Source: Ectothiorhodospiraceae bacterium
Lineage (GTDB): Bacteria; Pseudomonadota; Gammaproteobacteria; SZUA-152
NCBI GenBank assembly: GCA_002401775.2
Contig: NVUB02000125.1
Coordinates: forward strand, 1-32,600
Reading direction: 5' to 3'
Length of the DNA: 32,600 bases
This document shows positions 16,394-24,388 of the stretch, piece after piece (position 1 is the first letter of the stretch; each line of letters begins with the position of its first letter). The translations under genes and the position numbers were made by a program. The notes beneath the pieces were generated by a model. That model made no database searches. It saw only the letters and a program-made list of their open reading frames with translations, and was not told where the DNA came from.

Positions 16394-16861
16394 TCAAATA
16401 AACAAGCAAATATCCGATTCACCGGCAAACTCGAAGAAAGTAGCCGCGCCACCGTATTCGATATCATCAAGAAAATCGCTGGTACTAAACTCGAACAAGT
16501 CCACCGTCATCTGACAGGCGATCAATTTCACTTCCGCTTCAATGCAAAGTTCGCGCAGCTCTTCCAAACTGGCGACACCTTTGGATTTCATCTTCTGTTT
16601 CATCATCATCGTCATCATCGACTGCATACCGGGTAACGCTTGCATCATTACCGGCATCGGCATTGGCATTGGCATACCGGGATTGCCAATAGACGTCACC
16701 TTCATATCCATTTTCTTACGCAGCAACTGCAGGCCATAAAAAGTACAGAAAATCTGCACTTCGTAGCCCAGCGCAGCCGCAGTGGAGGCCAGAATGAATG
16801 GAGGGTATGCCCAGTCAAACGACCCTTTTGTGGCAATAATTGCCAACTTTTTATCTGCCAT
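16394..16861 (-). CDS. dsrE2: DsrE2-type sulfur-carrier protein
   Basis: This 155-aa member of the DsrE/DsrF/TusD family is of the DsrE2 (DsrE/F/H-like, peroxiredoxin-family) type. It opens with KKLAIIATKGSFDWAYPPFILASTAAALGYEVQIFC and has C39 in IFCTFYG and C116 in LIACQMTVDLF, the latter being the usual sulfur-carrying cysteine. The C-terminus (YGGAATFFEFAGESDICLFI) is also typical. Between the two is a loop extraordinarily rich in Met and Pro (MPMPMPMP, MMTMMMKQKM). DsrE2 is known to exchange sulfane sulfur with TusA in sulfur oxidisers. AGGAGGT lies 6 nt before the ATG. It lies 36 bp downstream of tusA. Confidence 0.9.
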   Translation of the reverse strand: MADKKLAIIATKGSFDWAYPPFILASTAAALGYEVQIFCTFYGLQLLRKKMDMKVTSIGNPGMPMPMPMPVMMQALPGMQSMMTMMMKQKMKSKGVASLEELRELCIEAEVKLIACQMTVDLFEFSTSDFLDDIEYGGAATFFEFAGESDICLFI

Positions 16862-16897
16862 TACACACCTCCTAGGATATCTTACGATTGATACGGG

Positions 16898-17128
16898 TTA
16901 ATTCTTTTTCATCAAAAAATAGAACTTCCCGCCATCTTCGCGAGAATCCGTTAATGTATTACCGGTTTGCTTGGCAAAAGCCTCAAAATCTTTCACGGCT
17001 CCGGGATCAGTGGCGATGATATGCAGTACCTCACCAGCCCCCATACCATTCAACGCCTTTTTTGCACGCAGGATGGGAAGTGGACAATTCAGGCCTGATG
17101 CATCCAGTTCTTGATCAAAATTTGCCAT
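16898..17128 (-). CDS. tusA: TusA-family sulfur-carrier protein
   Basis: This is a 76-aa TusA/SirA-like protein. The defining motif LNCPLPILRAKKAL carries the sulfur-accepting C15, and the remainder keeps the family pattern (GEVLHIIATDPGAVKDFEAFAKQTGN). In sulfur-oxidising bacteria TusA passes sulfane sulfur between DsrE-type proteins and the cytoplasmic oxidation machinery (reverse Dsr or sHdr). The adjacent dsrE2 is the expected partner. No rhodanese is present, unlike many rhd-tusA-dsrE2 operons. AGGAG lies 6 nt before the ATG. Confidence 0.95.
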   Translation of the reverse strand: MANFDQELDASGLNCPLPILRAKKALNGMGAGEVLHIIATDPGAVKDFEAFAKQTGNTLTDSREDGGKFYFLMKKN

Positions 17129-17595
17129 TGCTAGCTCCTTATATACTTGTTAGTTAGATTGTTAAATTGTCAGTCGAACAAAATACACAGCGAGTGAATA
17201 TTTCGTGTATTAGAATACAATTGTCAACTTATATTGTACCGTGGACCAAAAAGCAACCAAAAGTTTACTTATAGCCCATCAGTAAATACGCATTGGTAGT
17301 ATTACTGTAGCCCACTAGCCATCATGTTCCATCACTGCTCACAATTTTGTTTGTGAAATTTTCTGCCGATTTACTGGCGACACGGTTAGCGAAAAAACGA
17401 ACTTTACGCCGCTGGCCGAATCGTAAGATGCGACCGTAAGATATATCGAATGCTGCCAATAAAAATACAGGCCTAAGTTTCAGACATGGTTCACAATCCG
17501 TAAGTTCACGCGGCGCGGTATACTCACACGTATATTGTCCGCTCTGTGTGCTAAACGTTACACTGCTATCATTATAGTTTTTCCACCATTACAAA
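17129..17595. promoter_or_regulatory. Divergent spacer between tusA and bepA
   Basis: This 467-bp spacer has no supported gene. On the minus strand an exact TTGACA lies at 17227-17222, about 94 nt upstream of tusA. The best -10 candidates at normal spacing (around 17198-17204) are poor, so this is only a tentative tusA promoter. Two CGTAAGAT copies lie at about 17423-17442. No Shine-Dalgarno is evident before bepA. Confidence 0.3.
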
Positions 17596-19098
17596 ATGAC
17601 ACTACACTCACGCATGCTTCAACGCCGCCTTCCCTTGCTGTTTCTGTCTTTTCTGCTCATGGCAGGGCCAATGGTCTCTTTCAATTCCCAGGCCGAAGGC
17701 CTGTCCAACCAACTGCCCGACATTGGAAAAGTCGGCGCAAGAGTGCTTTCTCCCCGGGAAGAACAACAGATAGGACAGGAATTCATGCGCAGTGTGCGCA
17801 GTGGGCTCAATTTGCTCGACGACCGCCCCACCACAGCATATTTACAAGGATTGGCCGACCGTCTGGCGTCTTCGTTAGACGAAGAACACCAACCGATCAC
17901 AGTTTTTTGGGTGAATGATCCCAGCATCAACGCTTTTGCAGGTCCAGGAGGATTTATAGGTGTGCACACGGGCCTGCTGTTATCGGCACAGACGGAGGCA
18001 GAACTTGCCTCCGTCGTTGCCCATGAAATTGCTCATGTGACGCAACGACACTTGGTGCGTTCCTTCCAGGCCAACCAACGCATGAGTCTGCCCACAATGG
18101 GGGCACTGATTGCAGCACTGGTACTGGGCGCTTCTAGTCCACAAATAGGAGAGGCTGTACTGGCAACCACACTGGCCACCAGCGCCCAACAACAACTGAC
18201 GCACTCACGCAGTAACGAACAGGAGGCCGACAATATTGGCTTGGAAATGCTGTTTAATGCCCAATATAACCCGACAGCAATGGTCGCCTTTTTCGAAACC
18301 CTGCAAAATAAACAGCGTCTTGTCGAATCTGCAGCACCAGAATTTATGCGGACTCACCCACTCACGTTAAGTCGAATTGCGGATGCCCGAAACCGTGCAG
18401 AGCAATATCCGCCATCCCCTGCAAATGATCCAACTTACTTTCAATTAATGCAGGCACGTACCGCGATTTTGACACATACCACCCCGCCTGAATTTGCCAC
18501 AAACACTCGTAACAATCTGACCACACGGCAGTATCTGGCGGCACTACAAGCCGTTGAGCGTGAACAGTTCAACGAAGCCAGGGGCATATTGGAGGCGCTA
18601 ACGAAAAAAAATAATCATCTTGTACTTTTCCAGTATACCGCCGCGCAAATTGAACTCGCCGATAATCAACCTCAAAAAGCCCACGATCTGCTCAAACAAA
18701 CACTCGCAGTATTCCCTGGCAACCTTTCAGTTATCGAACTTTATGTTGAAACCCTACTCAGGTTAGAACAAGCTCAAGAGGCCAAAGACTTATTGAGCGC
18801 AACATTACGAAAGCATCCCGATCAATTTTATTTATACCAGCCCTATGCCAAGGCTGCGGCGATGTTAGGCCAAAAATCGGAGGCATATCGCGCCCTCGCA
18901 GAACGGCAAACCGCCATGGGCAACCTCTACCAGGCGGTTGATTACCTCCGCCAGGCCTTAGAAACACCGGGTTTAGACACAAATGACCGTCTTTCAATGC
19001 AAGCCCGGCAAGACATGCTTAAGCAGCAGATAAGAGAGCATGAAGAAGCAACAGCACACGAACAAGAAGACCAAAGTGACAGCCATTCGCCACACTAA
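17596..19098 (+). CDS. bepA: BepA-like M48 metalloprotease with TPR domain
   Basis: This 500-aa periplasmic protein has a signal peptide (cleavage likely near SQA; ATGs at 17596 and 17614 are both possible starts). The M48 zinc-protease domain has HEIAH at residues 143-147 and the third ligand E210 in NEQEADNIGLEM. The C-terminal half (about 310-480) consists of TPR repeats (FNEARGILEAL, PQKAHDLLKQTL, AQEAKDLLSATL). BepA (YfgC) helps assemble LptD and other outer-membrane proteins and degrades stalled ones. It lies between the tusA-dsrE2 operon (divergent) and sox genes (same strand, 233 bp later), but the neighbourhood does not imply a sulfur role. The acidic, His-containing C-terminus (HEQEDQSDSHSPH) is unremarkable. 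Confidence 0.92.
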   Translation: MTLHSRMLQRRLPLLFLSFLLMAGPMVSFNSQAEGLSNQLPDIGKVGARVLSPREEQQIGQEFMRSVRSGLNLLDDRPTTAYLQGLADRLASSLDEEHQPITVFWVNDPSINAFAGPGGFIGVHTGLLLSAQTEAELASVVAHEIAHVTQRHLVRSFQANQRMSLPTMGALIAALVLGASSPQIGEAVLATTLATSAQQQLTHSRSNEQEADNIGLEMLFNAQYNPTAMVAFFETLQNKQRLVESAAPEFMRTHPLTLSRIADARNRAEQYPPSPANDPTYFQLMQARTAILTHTTPPEFATNTRNNLTTRQYLAALQAVEREQFNEARGILEALTKKNNHLVLFQYTAAQIELADNQPQKAHDLLKQTLAVFPGNLSVIELYVETLLRLEQAQEAKDLLSATLRKHPDQFYLYQPYAKAAAMLGQKSEAYRALAERQTAMGNLYQAVDYLRQALETPGLDTNDRLSMQARQDMLKQQIREHEEATAHEQEDQSDSHSPH

Positions 19099-19185
19099 AT
19101 TAAATTATTTTCCGTTTAACTATTGTGCAATCTTGCCATTCTGTTATAAAAGTTGACTATTCAGTTTGTGTTCAGGAAAGTTGGG

Positions 19186-19210
19186 GATATATAGACAGTG
19201 ATATATAGAC
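19186..19210. promoter_or_regulatory. Direct repeats upstream of soxX
   Basis: GATATATAGAC occurs twice (19186-19196 and 19200-19210), 122 bp before the soxX start. A TTGACT (19153-19158) lies just ahead but lacks a good -10 partner. The repeats could be a binding site controlling the sox operon. Confidence 0.3.
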
Positions 19211-19331
19211 GACGGTCCATAACCCAAGACACAATATGCTAAAGGTGGGATTTCTAACTACTGCTGAATGCATATAGAAAAGAATTATGAACAACCAAAT
19301 AATATCTTCAATATTTAAGGAGGAAACAGCG

Positions 19332-19706
19332 ATGCGTAAAACCGCGAGAAATACCCTAGCGGCGACGGGTGCTCTAATCATTGCGATGGGAAGTCTGTCA
19401 TTCACCCCCAACCTGGCCAGTGCTGCCGGGGCGTCAGCTATCGAAGAAGGCAAAAAGATCGCCTTTCATCGCAAAAAAGGCAATTGTCTGGCCTGCCACA
19501 AGATTGCTGGTGGATCTCTGGAAGGCAATATTGGCCCGGCATTGGTTAATATGAAGGCTCGCTACCCTGACAAAGCTAAACTACGTGTACAGATTTTTGA
19601 TGCCACGGTAAGCAACCCCAACACCATCATGCCTCCCTTTGGAAAGCATAAAATCATCAGCAAAAGTGAATTGGACAAAGTGGTAGAGTTTATCCACTCC
19701 TTGTAA
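19332..19706 (+). CDS. soxX: SoxX, monohaem c-type cytochrome of the SoxXA complex
   Basis: This is a 124-aa protein from the ATG at 19332, chosen because AAGGAGG lies 8 nt upstream; the in-frame ATG at 19287 has no such site. The signal peptide ends near ASA. The single haem site is C52-LAC-H56 (NCLACHKIAGG), and M100 in IMPPFG is the likely axial ligand, as in known SoxX. With SoxA it forms the periplasmic enzyme that couples thiosulfate to SoxYZ and passes two electrons to the respiratory chain. It is the first gene of soxXYZA, with 91 bp to soxY. Confidence 0.96.
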   Translation: MRKTARNTLAATGALIIAMGSLSFTPNLASAAGASAIEEGKKIAFHRKKGNCLACHKIAGGSLEGNIGPALVNMKARYPDKAKLRVQIFDATVSNPNTIMPPFGKHKIISKSELDKVVEFIHSL

Positions 19707-19797
19707 TCTGACCTGACTGTACGTCTAAAGTCATCAGACGCTTTGCACCCTGAACATTATAAAAAGTAATAAAAGCTAAGAAGGAGTTATCACCATC

Positions 19798-20259
19798 ATG
19801 AAACGTAGAACCTTCCTGAAAGGCACAGTCGCCAGTGGAATGCTAGGTGTGGCTGCAAGCGCAGGCTTGTTAGCACCACGCATGGTACTGGCAGCTTGGC
19901 CGGAATCGGCATTCGACGCTAAAAGCGTTGATGGCGCACTGGACGCACTACTGGGTAGTGTCAACCACGCTGAAAGCAACGACATTAAAATCAAAGCACC
20001 CGACATTGCTGAAAACGGTGCAGTGGTCCCTATTACGGTTTCCACGAGCCTGGCCGCTGAATCCATCAGTGTGTTGATTGCCAAAAACCCCTCTCCTCTG
20101 GCATGCAGCTTCGCTTTGAGTGGCAGTACCCAGGGATTTGTCTCAACTCGCGTAAAGATGGGTAAAACTTCCGAACTCATTGCTGTCGTCAAATCCGGTG
20201 GCAAGCTCCACAGTGCGAAAAAGACCGTCAAAGTCACTATCGGTGGTTGCGGCGGGTAA
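19798..20259 (+). CDS. soxY: SoxY, thiosulfate-carrier subunit
   Basis: This 153-aa protein has a twin-arginine signal (MKRRTFLKGTVASG) that exports the folded SoxYZ dimer. The mature part is an immunoglobulin-like domain. It ends in GGCGG with C151, the swinging-arm cysteine that carries thiosulfate and later sulfane sulfur. AAGGAG lies 9 nt before the ATG. It is followed after 50 bp by its partner soxZ. Confidence 0.97.
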   Translation: MKRRTFLKGTVASGMLGVAASAGLLAPRMVLAAWPESAFDAKSVDGALDALLGSVNHAESNDIKIKAPDIAENGAVVPITVSTSLAAESISVLIAKNPSPLACSFALSGSTQGFVSTRVKMGKTSELIAVVKSGGKLHSAKKTVKVTIGGCGG

Positions 20260-20309
20260 CCCACGGATTTATCGCTATTAACAAGCAGTAACAGATAGAG
20301 GAAAAAAAA

Positions 20310-20627
20310 ATGGCCAAGAAAAAAATTCGTATCCGAGCCAAAATGAAAGGCGACGTGACGGAGGTCAAAGCCTTAATGAGCCACCCCATGGAAACAGGCT
20401 TGCGTAAAAACAAAAAGACCGGCGAAAAAATTCCTGCCCACTTCATCAGAGAAGTGACCTGTGAGCATAAAGGAAAAAAAGTCATGGTAGCCTCTTGGGG
20501 CGTTGCCGTATCCAAGAACCCATACTTGTCGTTCAAGTTCAAGGGGGCGGGTAAGGGCGAGTCCATTACCATTAGCTGGACTGATAACAAAGGTGAAAGC
20601 GCCACTGCCGACACCAAGATTGGCTAA
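20310..20627 (+). CDS. soxZ: SoxZ, partner of SoxY
   Basis: This 105-aa all-beta protein has the SoxZ pattern: IRIRAKMKGDVTEVKALMSHPMETG, then IPAHFIREV and a final WTDNKGES. It has no signal peptide, as expected, since it is exported bound to SoxY through the Tat pathway. It carries the SoxY arm between SoxXA and SoxB. It lies 65 bp ahead of soxA in the same operon. Confidence 0.97.
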   Translation: MAKKKIRIRAKMKGDVTEVKALMSHPMETGLRKNKKTGEKIPAHFIREVTCEHKGKKVMVASWGVAVSKNPYLSFKFKGAGKGESITISWTDNKGESATADTKIG

Positions 20628-20692
20628 CCTAAAAAAATAAGCTGTTGCAGGTTGTAAATATGGCACAGCATCAAAAGGATGGAGGAGCAACA

Positions 20693-21526
20693 ATGAAAAA
20701 ACTGCTTTTGATCACTGCAGCGATAAGCGTTTTGAGCGCCCCGCTGGTCAGTCAAGCTAGTCCTGAGGAAGACTTAAAAACATTTAGGGGTTATTTCATG
20801 GAACGTTTTCCAAGCGTTCCATTGGAAGAGTTCGCCAACGGTGTTTATGCCATCGATACTGCATCTCGCGAACAGTGGGAAGCTATCGAAGAGTTTCCTC
20901 CTTACGAGATAGCCATTGATGAAGGTGAAGAGTTATTCAACATGCCTTTCAAAAATGGTAAAACCTACGCGAGCTGTTTTCGCAATGGTGGTATCGGCGT
21001 AAGAAGTGACTACCCTTACTACGACAAAGATAAAGGCCAGGTAGAAACGCTGGTATCTGCGATCAATGATTGCCGCACTAAAAATGGTGAAAGACCATTA
21101 AAGTTGAAGAAAGGTAAAATTACTGCTCTTTCAGCGTATATGGCTTACACCACTCGCGGCCAAACCATTGATATCAAGATCCCTCACGATCAGCGCGCAC
21201 GTGATGCTTATGAAACGGGAAAACGTTTCTATTATGCTCGTCGCGGCCAATTGAATATGTCTTGTGCTCATTGCCATGTAGACCATTCAGGTAGCAAAAT
21301 TCGTGCAGATTTGCTGTCACCGGCTTTGGGGCATTTGTCTCACTTCCCGGTTTATCGTTCTAAATGGGGTGGCCTTGGTACCATTCATCGCCGTTTCGCC
21401 GGTTGTAACAAGCAAGTACGTGCTCTGCCCTTTAAGGCGCAAAGCTCGCAGTACCGCAACTTGGAATACTTCCTTACTTACATGAGTAACGGTATTCCCT
21501 GGAATGGTCCTGGTGCGCGAAAATAA
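20693..21526 (+). CDS. soxA: SoxA, monohaem cytochrome subunit of the SoxXA complex
   Basis: This is a 277-aa protein from the ATG at 20693, chosen because GGAGG lies 7 nt upstream and the signal peptide MKKLLLITAAISVLSAPLVSQA follows. Only one haem motif is present: C191-AHC-H195. C238 in RFAGCNKQ is the usual axial cysteine (persulfide) ligand of the active haem. Where dihaem SoxA proteins have the first CxxCH this one has TYASCFRNGG (C95). C95 and C127 probably form the disulfide typical of the monohaem class. Last gene of the operon; a strong terminator follows. Confidence 0.96.
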   Translation: MKKLLLITAAISVLSAPLVSQASPEEDLKTFRGYFMERFPSVPLEEFANGVYAIDTASREQWEAIEEFPPYEIAIDEGEELFNMPFKNGKTYASCFRNGGIGVRSDYPYYDKDKGQVETLVSAINDCRTKNGERPLKLKKGKITALSAYMAYTTRGQTIDIKIPHDQRARDAYETGKRFYYARRGQLNMSCAHCHVDHSGSKIRADLLSPALGHLSHFPVYRSKWGGLGTIHRRFAGCNKQVRALPFKAQSSQYRNLEYFLTYMSNGIPWNGPGARK

Positions 21527-21560
21527 TATCATTTAGCACTTCTTGACGCACTAAAAAGCT

Positions 21561-21594
21561 AGCCCGATAAATAATATTTGTCGGGCTTTTTTTT
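21561..21594 (+). terminator. Intrinsic terminator after soxA
   Basis: The arms AGCCCGA (21561-21567) and TCGGGCT (21581-21587), extended by weaker AT and G-T pairs, are followed by an unbroken T8 tract. It lies 35 bp after the soxA stop and should separate soxXYZA from soxB. Confidence 0.92.
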
Positions 21595-21919
21595 GCTGAA
21601 AATTTCCAATTTTTGTAGATATATGACAGGTATAAGACAAACCATTACATTCAGATACCCCTTTAGTAGTAAAGGTTAACACCCATATTTAGTATAGAAT
21701 GTGAACCCGAATAATGGTTAAAAGGAAGAATAACGGAGATAGTTGAGAATAACGTTTTATGCCGTAACCTTTGAAAATTGTCGGTCTGTAAAAAAATAAT
21801 GCAGTGATTCGATAAAACTTATTTTCCACATCGACTACTTTCTCTAACCTCTATCAAATGATAAAAGACATTTTCACTGATATCAGTCATTAGAAATGTT
21901 AAGTCCTAGGAGCTTCTGA
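21595..21919 (+). promoter_or_regulatory. Leader region of soxB
   Basis: About 325 bp of AT-rich DNA with no gene lies between the soxA terminator and soxB. It must hold a soxB promoter if the terminator is efficient. AGGAG at 21908-21912 is a good ribosome-binding site, 7 nt before the start. No clear -35/-10 pair was assigned. Confidence 0.4.
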
Positions 21920-23644
21920 ATGAACATCTCACGCCGAGAATTTTTACAAATGCTTGCCGTTGCGAGCGCTGCCGGCATCCAACTACCAGGACAAGCGGCT
22001 ACCAGAAAAAGTGTCTCTGAAGAAAAACTATATGACCTGCCCGCTTTTGGCAATGTGTCTCTGCTGCACTTTACTGACTGCCACGCTCAACTGATGCCCG
22101 TTTGGTTCCGTGAGCCAAATATTAATATCGGCATCGCTGGCATGAAAGCCAATGCCCCACATCTAGTGGGCAATCATTTTCTAACACGTTATGGTATTAA
22201 CCCAAACTCACCCCAGGCACATGCTTTCACCTATTTAAACTTTGTTGAAGCCTCAAAAAAATTCGGCAAAATCGGCGGTTTTTCACACCTGGCAACATTG
22301 ATAAAACACATTCAGGCACAACGCCCTGATTCCGTTTTATTAGACGGTGGAGACACCTGGCAAGGGTCAGCCACATCGCTGTGGACAGATGGACAAGACA
22401 TGGTGGACGCGACCAAACTACTCGGTGTTGATGCGATGACCGGACACTGGGAATTCACTTTTGGTGCCAAGCGCGTCAAAGAGATCATTGAAAAAGATCT
22501 CGATGGTCATATGGATTTTCTTGCCCAAAACGTCATTGACAATCAATGGGAAGAAGACGTCTTCAAACCCTACGTCATCAAAGAAATCAACGGCATTCCC
22601 ACCGCGATTGTCGGCCAGGCCTTTCCATATACACCGATAGCTAATCCTCGTTATATGGTACCGGATTGGAGTTTCGGCATTCGCGAAGACAAAATGCAAC
22701 AAACCGTGGATGCGGCTCGCAAGGCAGGTGCACAAGTGGTTGTTCTTCTCTCGCACAACGGTATGGACGTCGACTTGAAAATGGCCAGCCGTGTTGTTGG
22801 AATTGACGCCATCATGGGTGGGCACACACACGACGCCGTACCTGAACCCGTAAAAGTGAAAAACAACGGCGGCATTACTCTTGTCATCAACTCCGGCTCC
22901 AACAGCAAATTCCTTAGCGTACTGGATTTTGATGTACGAAAAGGTAAAGTACGTGATTTCCGTTACAGCCTGCTGCCTATTTTCTCCAATCTGCTTGAAC
23001 CTGATGTTGCCATGAGCAAGCACATTGAAAATGTCCGCAAGCCCTATATAGAAGACCTCGAAGAAGAATTGGGTATCGCCGATGAATTACTCTACCGCCG
23101 CGGTAACTTCAATGGATCATTTGATCAGCTGATTCTGGATGCCTTGATGGAAGCGCAAGATGCCGACATTGCCTTCTCACCTGGGTTCCGCTGGGGCACC
23201 AGTGTATTACCCGGTGAACCCATTACCTTCGAACACGTCATGTCTCAAACGGCAATCACCTACCCCACCACGACACTGAGTCGCGCCACCGGTGAAACCA
23301 TTAAACTCATACTGGAAGACGTTGCTGACAACCTCTTTAACACCGACCCCTATTACCAGCAAGGTGGCGACATGGTGCGCGTTGGCGGTCTTAAATACAG
23401 CATCGACCCCACCAAAAAAATTGGCTATCGCATCACCGACATGGAACTCAACGGGAAGCCATTAGACCCCAATAAAAAATACCGCGTCGCCGGTTGGGCC
23501 AGCGTAAAGTCCAACAAAGAAGGCATCCCCATATGGGACGTTACCGCAGATTACATCCGTAACCAGGACACCGTAAAAGTCGGCAAACTCAATACCCCAA
23601 AAATCAAAGGCATTAAAGATAATCCGGGGCTGGCTGGGTTGTAG
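21920..23644 (+). CDS. soxB: SoxB, thiosulfohydrolase
   Basis: This is a 574-aa periplasmic di-manganese hydrolase of the 5'-nucleotidase family. A Tat signal (MNISRREFLQMLAVASAAG) fits export of a folded metalloenzyme. The metal-site motifs appear in order: LLHFTDCHAQL, LLDGGDTWQGSATSLW, TGHWEFTFG (the SoxB form of GNHEFD), VVLLSHNGMD and MGGHTHD. The C-terminal domain (about 400-574) is the nucleotidase-like substrate domain. SoxB removes sulfate from the S-thiosulfonate carried on SoxY. It is separated from soxA by a terminator and 393 bp, so it is probably an independent transcription unit. Confidence 0.98.
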   Translation: MNISRREFLQMLAVASAAGIQLPGQAATRKSVSEEKLYDLPAFGNVSLLHFTDCHAQLMPVWFREPNINIGIAGMKANAPHLVGNHFLTRYGINPNSPQAHAFTYLNFVEASKKFGKIGGFSHLATLIKHIQAQRPDSVLLDGGDTWQGSATSLWTDGQDMVDATKLLGVDAMTGHWEFTFGAKRVKEIIEKDLDGHMDFLAQNVIDNQWEEDVFKPYVIKEINGIPTAIVGQAFPYTPIANPRYMVPDWSFGIREDKMQQTVDAARKAGAQVVVLLSHNGMDVDLKMASRVVGIDAIMGGHTHDAVPEPVKVKNNGGITLVINSGSNSKFLSVLDFDVRKGKVRDFRYSLLPIFSNLLEPDVAMSKHIENVRKPYIEDLEEELGIADELLYRRGNFNGSFDQLILDALMEAQDADIAFSPGFRWGTSVLPGEPITFEHVMSQTAITYPTTTLSRATGETIKLILEDVADNLFNTDPYYQQGGDMVRVGGLKYSIDPTKKIGYRITDMELNGKPLDPNKKYRVAGWASVKSNKEGIPIWDVTADYIRNQDTVKVGKLNTPKIKGIKDNPGLAGL

Positions 23645-23667
23645 ATTAGTGCTTAGTTCTAAGTGCA

Positions 23668-23688
23668 GAGGACTGAGGACTGAGGACT
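23668..23688. repeat. 7-bp tandem repeat
   Basis: Three exact copies of GAGGACT lie just after soxB. A reverse-complement relative (AGTCCTGAGTCCTCAG) lies at 24360-24375 next to the second 93-bp repeat, so the two may be outer ends of one composite element. Confidence 0.5.
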
Positions 23689-23695
23689 GGGTTTC

Positions 23696-23726
23696 GTAGG
23701 TCACATTGCGCCGCTACGTGACCTAC
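23696..23726. repeat. Short inverted repeat (GTAGGTCAC / GTGACCTAC)
   Basis: The 9-bp arms are perfect around a 13-bp centre (ATTGCGCCGCTAC). A related sequence (GTAGGTCATGTTGCGCAGCTACGTGAC) lies at 30991-31017, so this is a dispersed repeat. Confidence 0.6.
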
Positions 23727-23740
23727 AGGGATAGAAAAGG

Positions 23741-23833
23741 TGCCTCATTCCCATGCTCCGCGTGGGAATGCATACAATGGGTGATTTTACAAAGTGAGGT
23801 ATGGGTTCCCACGGAGGACCGTGGGAACCAGGA
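23741..23833. repeat. 93-bp REPIN-like element, left copy
   Basis: It contains two palindromes: an imperfect TTCCCATGC-TCC-GCGTGGGAA, and a perfect 11-bp stem GGTTCCCACGG-AGGA-CCGTGGGAACC. A 30-bp spacer separates them. It differs from the copy at 24268-24360 at only two positions. Paired palindromes of this type are non-autonomous elements usually moved by a RAYT (TnpA_REP) transposase, none of which is in the window. Confidence 0.85.
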
Positions 23834-23880
23834 TTTAAACTTGGCTGTCCTCTTGCTGCGCGTATTTACTATTACTGCGC

Positions 23881-24204
23881 CTATTGATAAACCTCTAATG
23901 CACGAACTTTACAACTTGTTTCGTCAATATTAACTGCAAGAGGTTTTCTAGTAGCATGAGTTGACAGCAATAATGATATTTCTGCGTTATGTGTACCCCT
24001 AGTAGAATCCAAGCACATATAGTTAGTCCATGTAGAACATGTACAGTCAGTTTTAGTAAAACTACCATCACTAATCCGAAATGCAATAGTTTTTCCATCA
24101 TACCCATAAGCAATGGCGATAATTGAACCTTTATACCACCCTGCACTAGCGATTAGCGGGAATATACAAACCAAAAATACTAAAATAATAATTATTTTTT
24201 TCAT
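23881..24204 (-). CDS. Small secreted cysteine-containing protein
   Basis: This 107-aa protein has a clear signal peptide (MKKIIIILVFLVCIFPLIASA), leaving about 86 aa. The mature part has four cysteines: two in DCTCSTW, one in YMCLDS and one in SCKVRAL, enough for two disulfides. The layout of a compact beta-rich secreted protein with a central W..YMCL and a C-terminal CKV.AL.V weakly recalls B-subunit-like (SubB/PltB-type) or other small OB-like proteins, but I cannot assign a family. It lies alone between two 93-bp direct repeats and is more AT-rich than its neighbours, which suggests acquisition together with the repeats. Confidence 0.65.
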   Translation of the reverse strand: MKKIIIILVFLVCIFPLIASAGWYKGSIIAIAYGYDGKTIAFRISDGSFTKTDCTCSTWTNYMCLDSTRGTHNAEISLLLSTHATRKPLAVNIDETSCKVRALEVYQ

Positions 24205-24267
24205 ATTACTAAACCCTTTTTCAATTTAACAACAAAGTAAAAAATTATATACTCGTAAAGTCTATTA

Positions 24268-24360
24268 TGCCTCGTTCCCATGCTCCGCGTGGGAACGCAT
24301 ACAATGGGTGATTTTACAAAGTGAGGTATGGGTTCCCACGGAGGACCGTGGGAACCAGGA
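24268..24360. repeat. 93-bp REPIN-like element, right copy
   Basis: Same orientation as and 91/93 identical to the copy at 23741-23833. The two changes (A to G at the start of the first palindrome, T to C at its end) are compensatory and keep the stem paired, which points to selection on structure. Together the copies bracket the small secreted-protein gene. Confidence 0.85.
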
Positions 24361-24388
24361 GTCCTGAGTCCTCAGCACTTCATTACCC

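Noticed and set aside
16101-16409. Minus-strand 102-aa open frame past dsrE2
   Set aside because: It runs through the hairpin element and the terminator, and its composition follows the repeats rather than a protein.
19153-19181. Sigma-70 promoter for soxX from TTGACT at 19153
   Set aside because: No acceptable -10 hexamer lies at 16-18 bp spacing.
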